Shown here piece after piece: positions 52,039 through 62,500 of a stretch of DNA of 64,000 bases. The notes below the pieces were generated by a model. It did not search any database. It saw only the letters and a program-made list of their open reading frames with translations, and was not told the DNA's origin. This DNA is from Rhizobium sp. 16-449-1b (GTDB lineage: Bacteria > Pseudomonadota > Alphaproteobacteria > Rhizobiales > Rhizobiaceae). Both the position numbers and the translations under genes were made by a program. The stretch spans positions 248,001 through 312,000 of the forward strand of contig NZ_JAGHMH010000021.1 in NCBI RefSeq assembly GCF_017741935.1. Reading direction: 5' to 3'. Position 1 is the stretch's first letter. Every line of letters begins with the position of its first letter.

Positions 52039-53874
52039 GTGGAATTGAGTCCGGTAGCCCTCGTTGCGATTATCGTCGCTGCAGCGATCGTTCTCTTCGT
52101 GTGGAACAGGCTGCCTGTCGCGGTTGTCGCAATGCTGGTGTGCTTGTCCCTCTGGGCCTCAGGCATCCTCAGTCTCGATCAGGCACTTGCGGGCTTCGGC
52201 GATCCAGTCGTCATCTTCATCGCGACGCTCTTCGTTGTCAGCTCGGCGCTCGAGATTACCGGCGTGACCGCCTGGATCGGCAAGCACCTGATCCGCGCCG
52301 CTGGCGAAAAAAGCCGCACCCGCTTTCTGGTTTTGATGATGAGCCTCGTGGCGATCCTGGCAATGTTTGTCGGGACGACCGGCGCCGTCGTGGCGCTGCT
52401 ACCCGTTGTCATCGTCATCGCGGTGCGCCTTGGCCGCAGGTCCTCGCAACTTCTCATGCCGCTTGCCTTCGCGGCGCATGCCGGCTCCATGCTGGCGCTG
52501 ACCGGTACGCCGGTGAATGTCCTTATCTCCGACGCCGCCATCGACGCGGGTTTCGCTGGCTTTGGCTTCTTCGAATTCGCGCTGGTTGGGCTTCCGCTGC
52601 TCTTCGGCAGCATGGCGATCATCATGCTGCTTGGCCAGCGCCTTTTGCCGCAACGAAACGGCGCAGCCATCCCCGCGGATTTCAGCCGGCACGCCCGCAC
52701 GCTGGTCGAGCAATATGGATTGGGCAATGACGTCCACCGACTCCGCATTCGCGGCTCTTGCCACTATGTCGGCAAGACGCCATCGGCAATCGAGGTCGCG
52801 CGCAACGAGGGAATGCAGCTGGTAGCAGTGCACGAGGGCGACACGGCGCGGCCGATCAGCAGGCCGCACATCGCCGAAGGCGACCATGTTCTCCTGCGCG
52901 GCGATGCCGATATCGTCGCGAAGTTCGCGGCGGAGACGCACCTGTCCTTCCGCGAACAGACGGCGGGCGCCGACGACATCCTCTTCACCCACAAATCGGG
53001 GCTGGCCGAGGTGGCGATCCCACCGCGATCGGGCCTGATCGGGCAGAACGTCTTTCCTGGCATGGTGACCGAGAGCGGTGACCTGATCGTCCTCGCCGTC
53101 CAGAAGGCAGGGGAGCCGGTAGGTGATGTCGAGGCAAACAACCCGACAGGCGCGGTCGTGCTCGGCGCCGGCGATACGATGCTGCTGCAGGGAACCTGGA
53201 AGGCACTGGACACGCGCCTCAGCGACCCGGATGTGCTAACCGTCGACTCCCCGGATCTCGTTCGCCGGCAAGCCGCACCAATGGGCGGCGACGCAAAGCG
53301 GACCGCCGCGATCTCGGCTGCGATGATCCTTCTTCTCGCGACCGGCCTCGTACCGCCGGCGGTGGCAGGCTTGCTGGCGGCCGGAGCAATCCTTCTGTCG
53401 GGAATCCTGACAGCGGAGCAGTCCTATAATGCGATCGGCTGGTCGACGGTGGTGCTCGTCGCGGCAATGAAACCCCTCGGCACCGCGATGACGGAAACCG
53501 GCGCGGCGCAACTGGCCGCCGGCCACCTTCTCTATATTCTCGGGCAGAGCAGCCCGACCATGCTTCTCGCCGGCCTGTTTCTCCTGACCGCGGTGCTCGG
53601 GCAGTTCATCAGCAATATGGCGACCGCCTTGATCGCGATCCCGATCGGCGTTGCGGCGGCGGCCGGCATGGGCATTTCCCCACGCCCCGTGATGATGAGC
53701 ATCGCCGTCGCGGCATCGGCAGCCTTCCTGACGCCGATAGCAGCGCCGGCGAACGCCTTGGTCATGGGTCCCGGCGGCTACACTTTCGGTGAGTATTGGA
53801 AACTCGGCTTGCCGCTGCTCGCCTGGTTCTTCGTCGTTGCCGTCTTCATCGTCCCACTCATCTGGTCTTTCTAG
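52039..53874 (+). CDS. SLC13 family permease with TrkA-C domains, paralogue B
   Basis: A 611-residue paralogue of the SLC13 protein on the other strand (shared VVIFIATLFVVSSALEITGVTAW-like opening and IPPRSGLIGQNVFPGMVTESGD in the second TrkA_C domain). It has the same layout: membrane half, two RCK_C domains, membrane half ending in FWxxAVFIVPLIW-like residues. SNMATALIAIPIGV replaces SNTATTMLVIPIAM in the transport loop, so substrate range may differ. Start is a GTG after AAGGGATA. The neighbour downstream is a Tat-exported amidohydrolase, 108 bases away. Confidence 0.87.
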   Translation: MELSPVALVAIIVAAAIVLFVWNRLPVAVVAMLVCLSLWASGILSLDQALAGFGDPVVIFIATLFVVSSALEITGVTAWIGKHLIRAAGEKSRTRFLVLMMSLVAILAMFVGTTGAVVALLPVVIVIAVRLGRRSSQLLMPLAFAAHAGSMLALTGTPVNVLISDAAIDAGFAGFGFFEFALVGLPLLFGSMAIIMLLGQRLLPQRNGAAIPADFSRHARTLVEQYGLGNDVHRLRIRGSCHYVGKTPSAIEVARNEGMQLVAVHEGDTARPISRPHIAEGDHVLLRGDADIVAKFAAETHLSFREQTAGADDILFTHKSGLAEVAIPPRSGLIGQNVFPGMVTESGDLIVLAVQKAGEPVGDVEANNPTGAVVLGAGDTMLLQGTWKALDTRLSDPDVLTVDSPDLVRRQAAPMGGDAKRTAAISAAMILLLATGLVPPAVAGLLAAGAILLSGILTAEQSYNAIGWSTVVLVAAMKPLGTAMTETGAAQLAAGHLLYILGQSSPTMLLAGLFLLTAVLGQFISNMATALIAIPIGVAAAAGMGISPRPVMMSIAVAASAAFLTPIAAPANALVMGPGGYTFGEYWKLGLPLLAWFFVVAVFIVPLIWSF

Positions 53875-53982
53875 GTCGAGAGCAACGCCAACGTGTTTTC
53901 TGCGCCCTCAAGGGCGTCACTACAGGTCATGTCGCGGCCATGCAGATCGGCCGCAACGCAAAGAAACCAGGGAGGAAAACCC

Positions 53983-55425
53983 ATGCTGCGGATGGGAGAG
54001 AAGTATCGCCACCTTATTCACGACGCGGGCTGCGGCTGCTCGCATCCGGACCTGCAACGGGCCTCACGGCGGCTCGAAGCCTTCTCACGACGTGATCTCC
54101 TATCGGGATTGGCGGCGACCGCCCTGGTCGGCGCCCTGCCCGCGCAGGGTCTGGCGCAGACGGCAGCCAAACCAAACAAGACCCTCTTGAGCAACGCCCG
54201 GCTCTTCGACAGCAAGGCCGGCACGGTTGTCGATAATGTCCAGGTGCTGATCAGCGACAACCAGATTGCCGATGTCGATCGCTCCCACGCGCCGCCGCCT
54301 GACGGCGCGACGGTTCTGGACTGCCGCAACGGCGTCATCATGCCAGGCCTCATCGATGCGCACTGGCACACGATTTTCGCGGCGGTGCCGCTCAACCTGC
54401 TCCTTGGCGGAGACCCTGGCATCGTCTTCGCAGCATCGACCGCCGAAGCCGAGCGCACACTGATGCGCGGCTTCACGACCGTGCGCGATCTTGGCGGCCC
54501 CGTCTTTTCATTCAAGCAAGCGATCGACGCCGGCCTCATCCCCGGACCCCGCATCTATCCGTCCGGCGCCATGATCACTACATCAGGCGGGCATGGCGAC
54601 CTGCGTCTTCCCACCGAGATTCCGAGGGACGGAAACAAGCTAAGCAGCGGCGAACTCTTTGGCGGCGCTGCGATCGTCGATGGTGTAGCCGAATTGCAGC
54701 TTCGGGTACGCGAACAGCTTCTGCAGGGCGCATCACAGGTGAAGATCGTCGCCGGCGGCGGCGTTTCATCGCCGCGCAGCCCGCTTGATATGATCACCTT
54801 CAGCGAGGACGAACTGCGCGCCGCGGCCAGCGTTGCTGCGGACTGGAACACCTATGTCGCCCTCCACGCCTACACCACCCGCGCCGTTCAACGCGCCCTG
54901 CGCGCGGGGGTGACCTGCATCGAGCACGCTCATCTGATCGATGAAGAGACTGCAATCATGATGGCCGAGAAGGGCGTGTGGCTCAGCACCCAGCCCTTCC
55001 TGACGATGGCGGACGCAGCCTCTCAAAGCGGACCGGGCGTCGAACGCGCCAAGCAGATCTTCCTCGGAACCCCGACGCTCTACCAATATGCGCACAAGCA
55101 CGGCATCAAGACCGCCTGGGGATCGGACGTGCTCTTTTCTCCTGAGCTCGGGCCGCGGCAGAACATCATGCTGACCCATTTGAGCAACTGGTACAAGAAC
55201 GCCGAGGTGCTGCAGATGGCGACATCAGGCAACGCGCAACTGCTCGAACTCTCCAACATGCGCAACCCTTATCCCGGCAAGCTCGGCGTTATCGAGAAAG
55301 ACGCTCTGGCGGACCTGGTCGTCGTCGATGGCAACCCGACGGAAGATCTGACCCTGGTCGAAAATCCACAAAAGAATTTCCTGGCGATCATGAAGAACGG
55401 GAGGCTGCACAAGAACACCCTTTAA
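53983..55425 (+). CDS. Tat-exported amidohydrolase family protein
   Basis: A 480-residue metal-dependent amidohydrolase. Residues 30-60 contain a twin-arginine signal (FSRRDLLSGLAATALVGALP). The first metal site is DAHWHT near residue 125, where most family members have DxHxH, followed by TTVRDLGG, KIVAGGG, LHAYTTRAV and EHAHLIDEE. Imidazolonepropionase-like or prolidase-like enzymes share this pattern. GGAGG lies seven bases before the ATG. Its N terminus before the Tat motif (HDAGCGCSHPDLQ) includes a Cys-Gly-Cys, unusual for a signal region. Confidence 0.82.
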   Translation: MLRMGEKYRHLIHDAGCGCSHPDLQRASRRLEAFSRRDLLSGLAATALVGALPAQGLAQTAAKPNKTLLSNARLFDSKAGTVVDNVQVLISDNQIADVDRSHAPPPDGATVLDCRNGVIMPGLIDAHWHTIFAAVPLNLLLGGDPGIVFAASTAEAERTLMRGFTTVRDLGGPVFSFKQAIDAGLIPGPRIYPSGAMITTSGGHGDLRLPTEIPRDGNKLSSGELFGGAAIVDGVAELQLRVREQLLQGASQVKIVAGGGVSSPRSPLDMITFSEDELRAAASVAADWNTYVALHAYTTRAVQRALRAGVTCIEHAHLIDEETAIMMAEKGVWLSTQPFLTMADAASQSGPGVERAKQIFLGTPTLYQYAHKHGIKTAWGSDVLFSPELGPRQNIMLTHLSNWYKNAEVLQMATSGNAQLLELSNMRNPYPGKLGVIEKDALADLVVVDGNPTEDLTLVENPQKNFLAIMKNGRLHKNTL

Positions 55426-55592
55426 CACAGCGGACCTTTCACGGGCGGGGAAGCCAGATACCAGCTCCCCCATCCGGAAACACGTTAACCGGGAAAGCGG
55501 ACACGCTTTGCGTCTTTCTTTTACATAGCAAGAATTGTATTAGTGATCTTCGCTTTAGGTTTACCTTCTGCACACAGTCAACATTGCCGTCA

Positions 55593-55624
55593 TGGTGCAA
55601 ATCAGCTTCCCTCCGGCTGCACCA
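55593..55624. promoter_or_regulatory. Inverted repeat upstream of AraC paralogue A
   Basis: TGGTGCA and TGCACCA are exact inverted copies 18 bases apart. It lies about 60 bases before the AraC start and shares the GTGCA core with a direct repeat upstream of the RND operon. Confidence 0.4.
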
Positions 55625-55685
55625 CCGCCTGCGTCGATACTGGTCACTTCATGCTTGCTTAGTCTTGTGTTCAAGGAGCGACATC

Positions 55686-56747
55686 ATGAATGCACGGGTA
55701 GAATTGGGGTCGACAACTGCCACGGCTCTTGCCGACGAGCCACTGAGATGCGCAATCGAATGTGATACCGCTCGCGCTCGCGCGCCGGAACGGTTCGAGG
55801 TTTTCCGAGACTGGCATTCGTCCATCCTCGATGTCGGCCTGAAGAGCGGCGAGACGAACACCTTCGAGGCGACGGAGAAAATCTGGCAGCTCGGCGATAT
55901 CGCCTTTGCAGTCATCGATGCGTCTCCCGATCATCTCCTTCGCTGGGAGCACAAGAAAAAGCCGGCAGTAGACAATTGGGTCGTCAGCGTCAAAAACAGC
56001 GGCGCATCCAGCACCGCCGATAGAACCTCCCGGCGAAAACTTGGCATAACGAACCTGACGGCGCCGCATGCCTGCGAGAGCGAGGGGCGGTTGATCGCGC
56101 TCTTTCTGCCGTACAACACGGTTGATGCCTCCCTCGACCCCGAGATCGCGGACGAAGACGCCCAGTTCCTCGCCGACTATCTGATCCTGCTTCATCACAA
56201 TCTCACTCATCTGCGCCGAAGCAACGTTTCGAGGGTCGCCGAAGCGACCATACACATGCTGGCAGCCGTGCTCGCGCCGTCGCACGACAAGCTGGCGCAG
56301 GCACAGGCTCCCATCGATGCCGTGATAACGACCCGCACCATCAGGGAGATCGATGCCAAGCTTGCCGACCCGGGCCTGAGCCCAGAGTATCTGTGCAAGA
56401 GTGTCGGCGTATCGCGCTCGCGCCTCTACCGGATTTTTGAACCGGCGGGCGGAATCTCCAACTATATCCGTCGAAAACGGCTGCTTGAGACGCGCCGCGC
56501 GCTGGCCGATAGCGCCAATGTGCACTCGATTGCGCAGATCGCGGAGAATATGGGTTTCACCGATCCATCGACCTACAGCCGCATGTTCAAACGCGAATTC
56601 GGCCTGTCGCCGAAGGAAGTGCGGGCGCTGGGCTGGCAGGGAATGCTGCATCCGGGCTCGCTCAAGATGGATCAGGCAGGCGGCGGCAACCCCACATTGA
56701 ACACGCTGCTCATCAGCAACTCTCTTGGCATATCGATGAGCAACTGA
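55686..56747 (+). CDS. AraC-family regulator, paralogue A
   Basis: A 353-residue regulator with a 200-residue N-terminal ligand domain (AraC-binding-like, TRARAPERFEVFRDWHSSI) and a C-terminal AraC domain (about 245-345; LSPEYLCKSVGVSRSRLYRIFEPAGG and SIAQIAENMGFTDPSTYSRMFKREFG). AAGGAG precedes its ATG. The next gene encodes a paralogue with the same layout. Both may act on the RND pump downstream. Confidence 0.88.
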   Translation: MNARVELGSTTATALADEPLRCAIECDTARARAPERFEVFRDWHSSILDVGLKSGETNTFEATEKIWQLGDIAFAVIDASPDHLLRWEHKKKPAVDNWVVSVKNSGASSTADRTSRRKLGITNLTAPHACESEGRLIALFLPYNTVDASLDPEIADEDAQFLADYLILLHHNLTHLRRSNVSRVAEATIHMLAAVLAPSHDKLAQAQAPIDAVITTRTIREIDAKLADPGLSPEYLCKSVGVSRSRLYRIFEPAGGISNYIRRKRLLETRRALADSANVHSIAQIAENMGFTDPSTYSRMFKREFGLSPKEVRALGWQGMLHPGSLKMDQAGGGNPTLNTLLISNSLGISMSN

Positions 56748-57122
56748 GGATTTTGGCGAGATTTCGTTCCTCCCGCTTGCCGAGACAGAAATGGACACTC
56801 TGCACAGGATTGGGATGGAATGCATATATTCAAACCCGAACATATGAATAGAGTTGCGTGATATCGACACGCGATTGCAACTAGTAATGTCCTGCCTCAA
56901 CTCTGCTTTCTAAGTTCGACCAGCGTGCTTTCCCGTTCCTCTCGGCCAGCGCCTTGTTGCTGATGAGCCGCTTCGTGATCGCCATCGAACAAGGAGTAAT
57001 GCTTATGAAAGCCGGAAGCGCATTGGCGATCCTCCACACCGTGCCTGTAAACGCGCGCGACATCCTCCCCTCCGGGCAGCCAACCTTCTGTCAGACATAG
57101 ATACTCAACAGCAGGATGGATC
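56748..57122. other. 375-base region between two AraC genes
   Basis: Contains the promoter of AraC paralogue B and a possible 31-codon leader ORF at 57005. No other gene or repeat is seen. Confidence 0.4.
57005..57100 (+). CDS. Candidate 31-codon leader ORF upstream of AraC paralogue B
   Basis: ATG follows AAGGAG with eight bases, giving MKAGSALAILHTVPVNARDI and a stop 22 bases before the AraC start. Length and context fit a leader peptide that could tune translation of the AraC gene; it may equally be chance. Confidence 0.2.
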   Translation: MKAGSALAILHTVPVNARDILPSGQPTFCQT

Positions 57123-58172
57123 ATGCAACAGGACAACAACATCGCCGGCAAGGACGAGGGCCAAGCTCCCCTCACATGCGTCGTCGACATCGACACATCC
57201 GCCGCGCCGCCCGCCGAACAGTTTGACCTTTACCGATCCTGGAATTCCAATCTCGGCGATGTCGCGTTGCTGCGCGAAAAGTTCAGTTCCTTCAACGCGC
57301 ATCAGCAGGTCTGGCAACTGGGAAGTCTTGCGCTGATGTCGCTGGATTACCGGGGTACCGGTTATCGCCGTCGTTGGACCAACAAGAAGGATCCCGTTTT
57401 CGATCACTGGATCCTCAGCGTCCCGCTGACGGTCTCGGACAATGGCGGTCCGAGTATCACCGGCCAGTTGCACTGGCATTGCCTTGCCGCCCCCTACGAG
57501 GCGGAAGGCGAGGATGACGGCGCACTTGCGCTGCTGCTTCCCCGTGACTTCGCCTTCTCGCAACCCTTTGACCTCACCATTCGTCCCGAGATGGCAGCGC
57601 TGATCGTGGATTACCTTCAGCTTCTCCATCGCTCGCTTCCCAACAGAATGGAGCGCGATGCCGAACATATCGCGGTCGCGACGACCACATTGCTCGCCGC
57701 CTGCCTTGCGCCATCGCGTGATCACCTTGTCGAAGCCGAAGGACCGATCAACGGCGTGATCATGGCGCGCGCCAAGAAGCTCATTGCCGCGCAGCTTGCC
57801 AAGCGCGATCTATCGCCGGAAAAACTGTGCCGCGATCTGAATATTTCGCGATCGCGGCTCTATCGGATTTTCGAGGCCAGCGGCGGCATTTCCAATTACA
57901 TCCGGCGCCAACGGCTGCTGCGCACTAGGGATATCCTTTCCGACGACACGGACAGGCGCTCCATCTCGCTGATTGCCGAGGAATGGGGTTTCATGGACCC
58001 ATCGACATATAGCCGAACCTTCCGGCGCGAGTTCGGGATGACGCCGAAGGAAGCCCGCGAGACCGGATGGCTGCGGATCAACGAGGCGCCGAGACTTTCC
58101 GCCGCCCATTTCGCCGGCGGCCCGCCTTGGAGCTCTCTGCTGGCTAGCGGCGATATAGCGAACCGCTCTTAA
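57123..58172 (+). CDS. AraC-family regulator, paralogue B
   Basis: A 349-residue paralogue of regulator A with the same two-domain plan (DTSAAPPAEQFDLYRSWNSNL at the start; LSPEKLCRDLNISRSRLYRIFEASGG and SLIAEEWGFMDPSTYSRTFRREFG in the AraC domain). The linker (LTVSDNGGPSITGQLHWHCL) differs most. AGGATGG precedes the ATG. It lies 287 bases upstream of the RND adaptor gene on the same strand. Confidence 0.88.
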   Translation: MQQDNNIAGKDEGQAPLTCVVDIDTSAAPPAEQFDLYRSWNSNLGDVALLREKFSSFNAHQQVWQLGSLALMSLDYRGTGYRRRWTNKKDPVFDHWILSVPLTVSDNGGPSITGQLHWHCLAAPYEAEGEDDGALALLLPRDFAFSQPFDLTIRPEMAALIVDYLQLLHRSLPNRMERDAEHIAVATTTLLAACLAPSRDHLVEAEGPINGVIMARAKKLIAAQLAKRDLSPEKLCRDLNISRSRLYRIFEASGGISNYIRRQRLLRTRDILSDDTDRRSISLIAEEWGFMDPSTYSRTFRREFGMTPKEARETGWLRINEAPRLSAAHFAGGPPWSSLLASGDIANRS

Positions 58173-58258
58173 CGGTCTCGGAAACATTCTCTCAAGCAGC
58201 GCCGGACCGCTCGCGGCGCCGTCCGCGTTTGTGACAGCGTGGTTACTTACTCGTGGCT

Positions 58259-58291
58259 GTGCAGTTTATCCCAGCGTCGTGCACTGTATCC
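58259..58291. promoter_or_regulatory. Direct repeat, candidate AraC operator before the RND operon
   Basis: GTGCAGTTTATCC at 58259-58271 and GTGCACTGTATCC at 58279-58291 match at 11 of 13 positions and start 20 bases apart, about two DNA turns, as AraC dimers often bind. It lies 170 bases before the RND adaptor gene. Confidence 0.45.
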
Positions 58292-58459
58292 ATTTCTGCG
58301 AGAATGAGCGCGAAACCACTGTTTAAACGGCATTTTCCGCTTTCCGGGCAATGCCCTGCAGAAATAAGCTTCGAGCGCTGCCGTCGGAGCGGAAGGTCTG
58401 AACTCGCGTTCCATCGACCGCTTCGGCCATGGCCATTGACGCTTTCAGGAGTGTGACGG

Positions 58460-59590
58460 ATGGGAATTCCTGGCAGATTTTCTGGTGTCTTACTCGCCTC
58501 GGTCATTGCAGCCTTGCATTCAATAGCGGCAGAGGCACAGGATGTGCCGAAAGTGGCGACAATCACCGTTGCAGTTGAGGACGTTTCACCGAAGCACGAA
58601 TTCGTCGGGCGCGTGGAAGCGTTGAATGCCGTCGACATCCGTTCCCGGATTGACGGCTTCGTCGATCAGCGGCTGTTCGAGGAAGGTTCAGTGGTCGACG
58701 AGGGCCAGGAACTATTCAAGATCGACAGCCGCGCGCTCGAGATCGCACTCGCCGACGCCAATGCCAACCTCGCCCGCGCCAAGGCGACGCTGCTCGATGC
58801 CGAGCGCCAGATGGTGCGCAACCAATCCCTCAACCAGACCGTTGCGCGCGCAACAATCGAACAGAGCGAAACCGCGCGAGACACCGCCGCGGCAAACCTG
58901 CAATCCGCGGAAGCAGCCGTAAAGCAGGCCGAGCTCAATCTCAGCTACAGCCGCATCATGGCGCCTTTGAAGGGCCGAATTGGAACCGCCGCATTCTCTC
59001 CCGGCAGCTTCATCACCACCGCATCCCCCGCATTGGCGCGCGTCGTGCAAATGGATCCCGTGAGGGTGGTCTTTTCAGTCAGTGACCGCTCATTGCTGGA
59101 TCTGCGCGAAGCGGCCGGCAATGTCAGCAAGGATGAGCTGGCCCAGCGTTACCAGACGCGTCTGAGGCTATCCAACGGACAGATCTATCCACAAAACGCA
59201 CCCATCGCCTTCCTCGGAAACGAGGTGGATGAAGGCACCGGAACGCTGGCCGTCCGCTCGGTCTTTCCAAACAGCGACTTCCTGCTGATCCCAGGCCAGT
59301 TCGTCACCGTCGTCGTCTCCGAAACCGCGCGGAAGGAACGGCCCACGGTGCCGCTGGGGGCGGTGCAACAGGACCGCGAGGGCAAGTACGTCATGCTGGT
59401 CACAGCTGACAAGAAAGCCGAGGAGCGCAGAATCAGCATCTCCGAGCAGCGAGAGGGGAGCTGGATCGTCGAGGACGGACTGAAGGGCGGTGAAAATGTC
59501 ATCATCGAGGGGCTTCAGAACGTCACGGAAGGTTCCGCGGTCGAGATCATTGCGGACAAGGATGCGTCCCAGCCGGCGGTGGTAAAATGA
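58460..59590 (+). CDS. RND efflux periplasmic adaptor (membrane fusion protein)
   Basis: A 376-residue adaptor with signal peptide MGIPGRFSGVLLASVIAALH (cleavage near AEA-QD). ISRIDGFVDQRLFEEGSVVDEGQELFKID is the lipoyl half, followed by a coiled-coil hairpin (about residues 95-160), PLKGRIGTAAFSPGSFITT, and the membrane-proximal part with VPLGAVQQDREGKYV. It links the inner-membrane pump to an outer-membrane channel. AGGAGTG precedes the ATG. Its last codon overlaps the pump gene by four bases (ATGA). Confidence 0.94.
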   Translation: MGIPGRFSGVLLASVIAALHSIAAEAQDVPKVATITVAVEDVSPKHEFVGRVEALNAVDIRSRIDGFVDQRLFEEGSVVDEGQELFKIDSRALEIALADANANLARAKATLLDAERQMVRNQSLNQTVARATIEQSETARDTAAANLQSAEAAVKQAELNLSYSRIMAPLKGRIGTAAFSPGSFITTASPALARVVQMDPVRVVFSVSDRSLLDLREAAGNVSKDELAQRYQTRLRLSNGQIYPQNAPIAFLGNEVDEGTGTLAVRSVFPNSDFLLIPGQFVTVVVSETARKERPTVPLGAVQQDREGKYVMLVTADKKAEERRISISEQREGSWIVEDGLKGGENVIIEGLQNVTEGSAVEIIADKDASQPAVVK

Positions 59591-62500
59591 ACATTTCCGC
59601 TCCCTTCATCGGCCGGCCGCGCTTCGCGATGGTGATCGCGGTCGTCATGCTCATCGCCGGCACCGTAGCGCTCATGCAAATACCGGTGGCGCAGTTCCCG
59701 CAGATCACGCCGCCGGAAGTTCAGGTCACCGCCAGTTACCCAGGCGCCAACGCGCAGGTGATGACCGACAGCGTCGGCGCGCCGATCGAAGAGCAGGTCA
59801 ACGGCGTCGAGGGCATGATGTACATGTCCTCCTCGAGCTCCGACAACGGCACCTACAGCCTGACCGTGACCTTCGAGGCCGGGACCGATCCCGCTATTGC
59901 CCAGGTCAATGTCCAGAACCGCCTCGCGCTCGCGACCCCCCGCCTGCCGGCCGCAGTAACGCAGGCGGGCGTAACGGTGCGCAGCCGATCGTCCAGCATG
60001 CTGCTCGGCCTAGCGCTCTATTCGCCGAAAGGCACGCGCGACGAAGTTTTCATCAGCAACTATGCGACGATCAACATTCGAGACGCCATCTCCCGCCTTC
60101 CCGGCGTCGGCGAAGCCGCCGTGTTCGGGCCGACCTACAGCATGCGCATCTGGATGATGCCGGATCGCATGGAGGCGCTGGGCGTCACTGCGGCCGATCT
60201 CATGACCGTTATCCGAGCCCAGAATGCCCAGGCCTCTGCCGGGCAGATCGGCTCGCCTCCGGCGATGACCGGGCAGCAGCTGCAGCTCACGGTGACGGCG
60301 CGCGGACGTCTTGCGGATGCCGCCGAGTTCGGAGATATCATCGTTCGCAGCAATCGCGATGGGGGCGTTGTCCGGCTACGCGATGTCGCGCGCGTGGAAC
60401 TCGGCGCCCAATCCTATGACACGGCCTCGACACTGAACGGCCGCCCGAGCGCCACCGTCGTCGTCTACCAGGCATCCGATGCCAACGCGCTTGCCGTATC
60501 GAACGCCGTGCTCGGCGAAGTCGAGCGGCTCTCGAAGCAGTTCCCCGATGATGTCGCCTATACGCTGGTCTTCGACACGACCTCTTTCGTACGCGAGACC
60601 ATCCGCGAGATCTTCGTGACGCTCGCCATCACCTTCGTGCTCGTCGTGGCCGTCGTCTATGCGTTCCTGCAGGACTGGCGCGCCACCGTCATCCCGACGC
60701 TGACCATCCCGGTCTCCCTGATCGGCGGCTTCGCCGTTCTTTACGTTCTCGGCTATTCGGCGAACACCATCACCCTCTTTGCCGTCATTCTTGCCATCAG
60801 CCTCGTGGTCGACGACGCCATCATCGTCGTGGAAAACGCCCAACGACTTATGAGCGAAAAGGCGATGGATATACGAGCGGCGACGCTTGCCACCATGCAG
60901 CAGGTGACCGGACCGATCGTCGCGACCACACTGGTTCTCGCAGCACTCTTCGTCCCCGTGGCGTTCCTGGCCGGCATCACCGGTGAGCTCTACCGCCAAT
61001 TTGCCGTCACCATCCTGGTGACCGTGGTGTTCTCGACCGTCAACGCGCTGACGCTCAGCCCGGCGCTCTGCGTGCTCATCCTGAGGCCTGCACCTGAACG
61101 CAAGACCGGCCTTTTCGGCCGGATGAACAACGGCCTGGAGGCGTCCCGTCGCTTCTACCTCAGCATGTTTATGATGTTTGCCCGGCGTCTCGTGCTGGCG
61201 GGCGTGCTCTTCGTCGCCGTTATCGGCGGCATCTACGGCTTCTACCGCGTTCTCCCCACCGGCTTCGTGCCGGCCGAAGACCAAGGCTACCTGTTCATGA
61301 ACGTGCAGCTTCCGAACGCCGCATCGCTTGAGAGGACGCAACAGACGATCGCGCAAGTCAGCGCTCTCCTGCAGCAGACGCCTGGGATCGCCAATACGAT
61401 CGGCATCGCGGGCGTCAGCATGGTGGGCGGCGGCGGCTCGAACAGCGGCATGATCATCTCCGCGCTGGAGCCGTGGAGCGAGCGCCCTGCCGACCAGAGC
61501 GCCTTCGCGCTCATCGCCAAGCTACGCCCGCAACTGGCCGCCATCTCGACGGCATCGATCGTGCCCTTCAACCCACCCGCAATCCCCGGCCTCGGCACGA
61601 CAGGCGGCTTCGATTTCCGCCTTCAGGCGCGCGCCGGCCAGAGCCAGCAGGCGCTGGCCGAGGTCATGCGCGACCTGATCATTCAGGCAAACCGAACGCC
61701 CGGCCTTGCCGGCGTGTTCAGTACCTTCTCCGCCGACGTACCGCAGGTCTATCTCGATATCGACCGAAAGCGGGCCGACCTCTACGGCGTCTCGCCGGCG
61801 GCGATCTTCAGCACATTGCAGGCGCATCTCGGATCGGCCTATATCGACGACTTCAACATTTTCTCGAGAGTGTATCAGGTGCGTCTACAGGACGAGCCGG
61901 CCTATCGCCAGCGCATCGACGACATCCAGCGCTTGCGCGTGCGCAGCCAGTCGGGCGCGCTCGTTCCGCTGCAAAGCATGATCTCCATCGAGACGATCTA
62001 TGGGCCGAGCTCGGTCAACCGCTACAACCTGTTCTCGTCGGCCTCGATCAACGGCCAGGCCGCGGCGGGCACCAGCTCCGGCCAGGCACTCACCATCATG
62101 GGCAACCTTGCCAATGAGACCATGCCTGACGGGTTCGGCTTCGAATGGACCGGGCTCGCGCTTCAGGAGCAGCAATCGGGCAACGAGACCGTGATCATTC
62201 TGATCGCCGGCATCGTCTTCACCTATCTCTTCCTCGTCGCGCAATATGAAAGCTGGAGCGTGCCCGTTGCCGTCATGCTGTCGGTCGCGGTCGCAGTGGT
62301 CGGCGCGCTGGGCGCGCTCGTGGTCGGCGGGATCGATCTCAACATCTACGCCCAGATCGGCATGCTGTTGCTGATCGGCCTTGCGGCCAAGAACGCGATC
62401 CTGATCGTCGAATTCGCCAAGGAGCGTCGCGAGGAGGGCATGAGCACGCTGGACGCAGCCTCCGAAGCAACGTCCCAGCGCTTCAGGCCCGTGCTGATGA

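Noticed and set aside
55671..56900. 409-codon minus-strand frame opposite AraC paralogue A
   Set aside because: Shadow frame; the AraC motifs on the plus strand are unambiguous.
58203..58224. GC-rich short stem after AraC paralogue B
   Set aside because: Only five paired bases; not distinguishable from background GC content.
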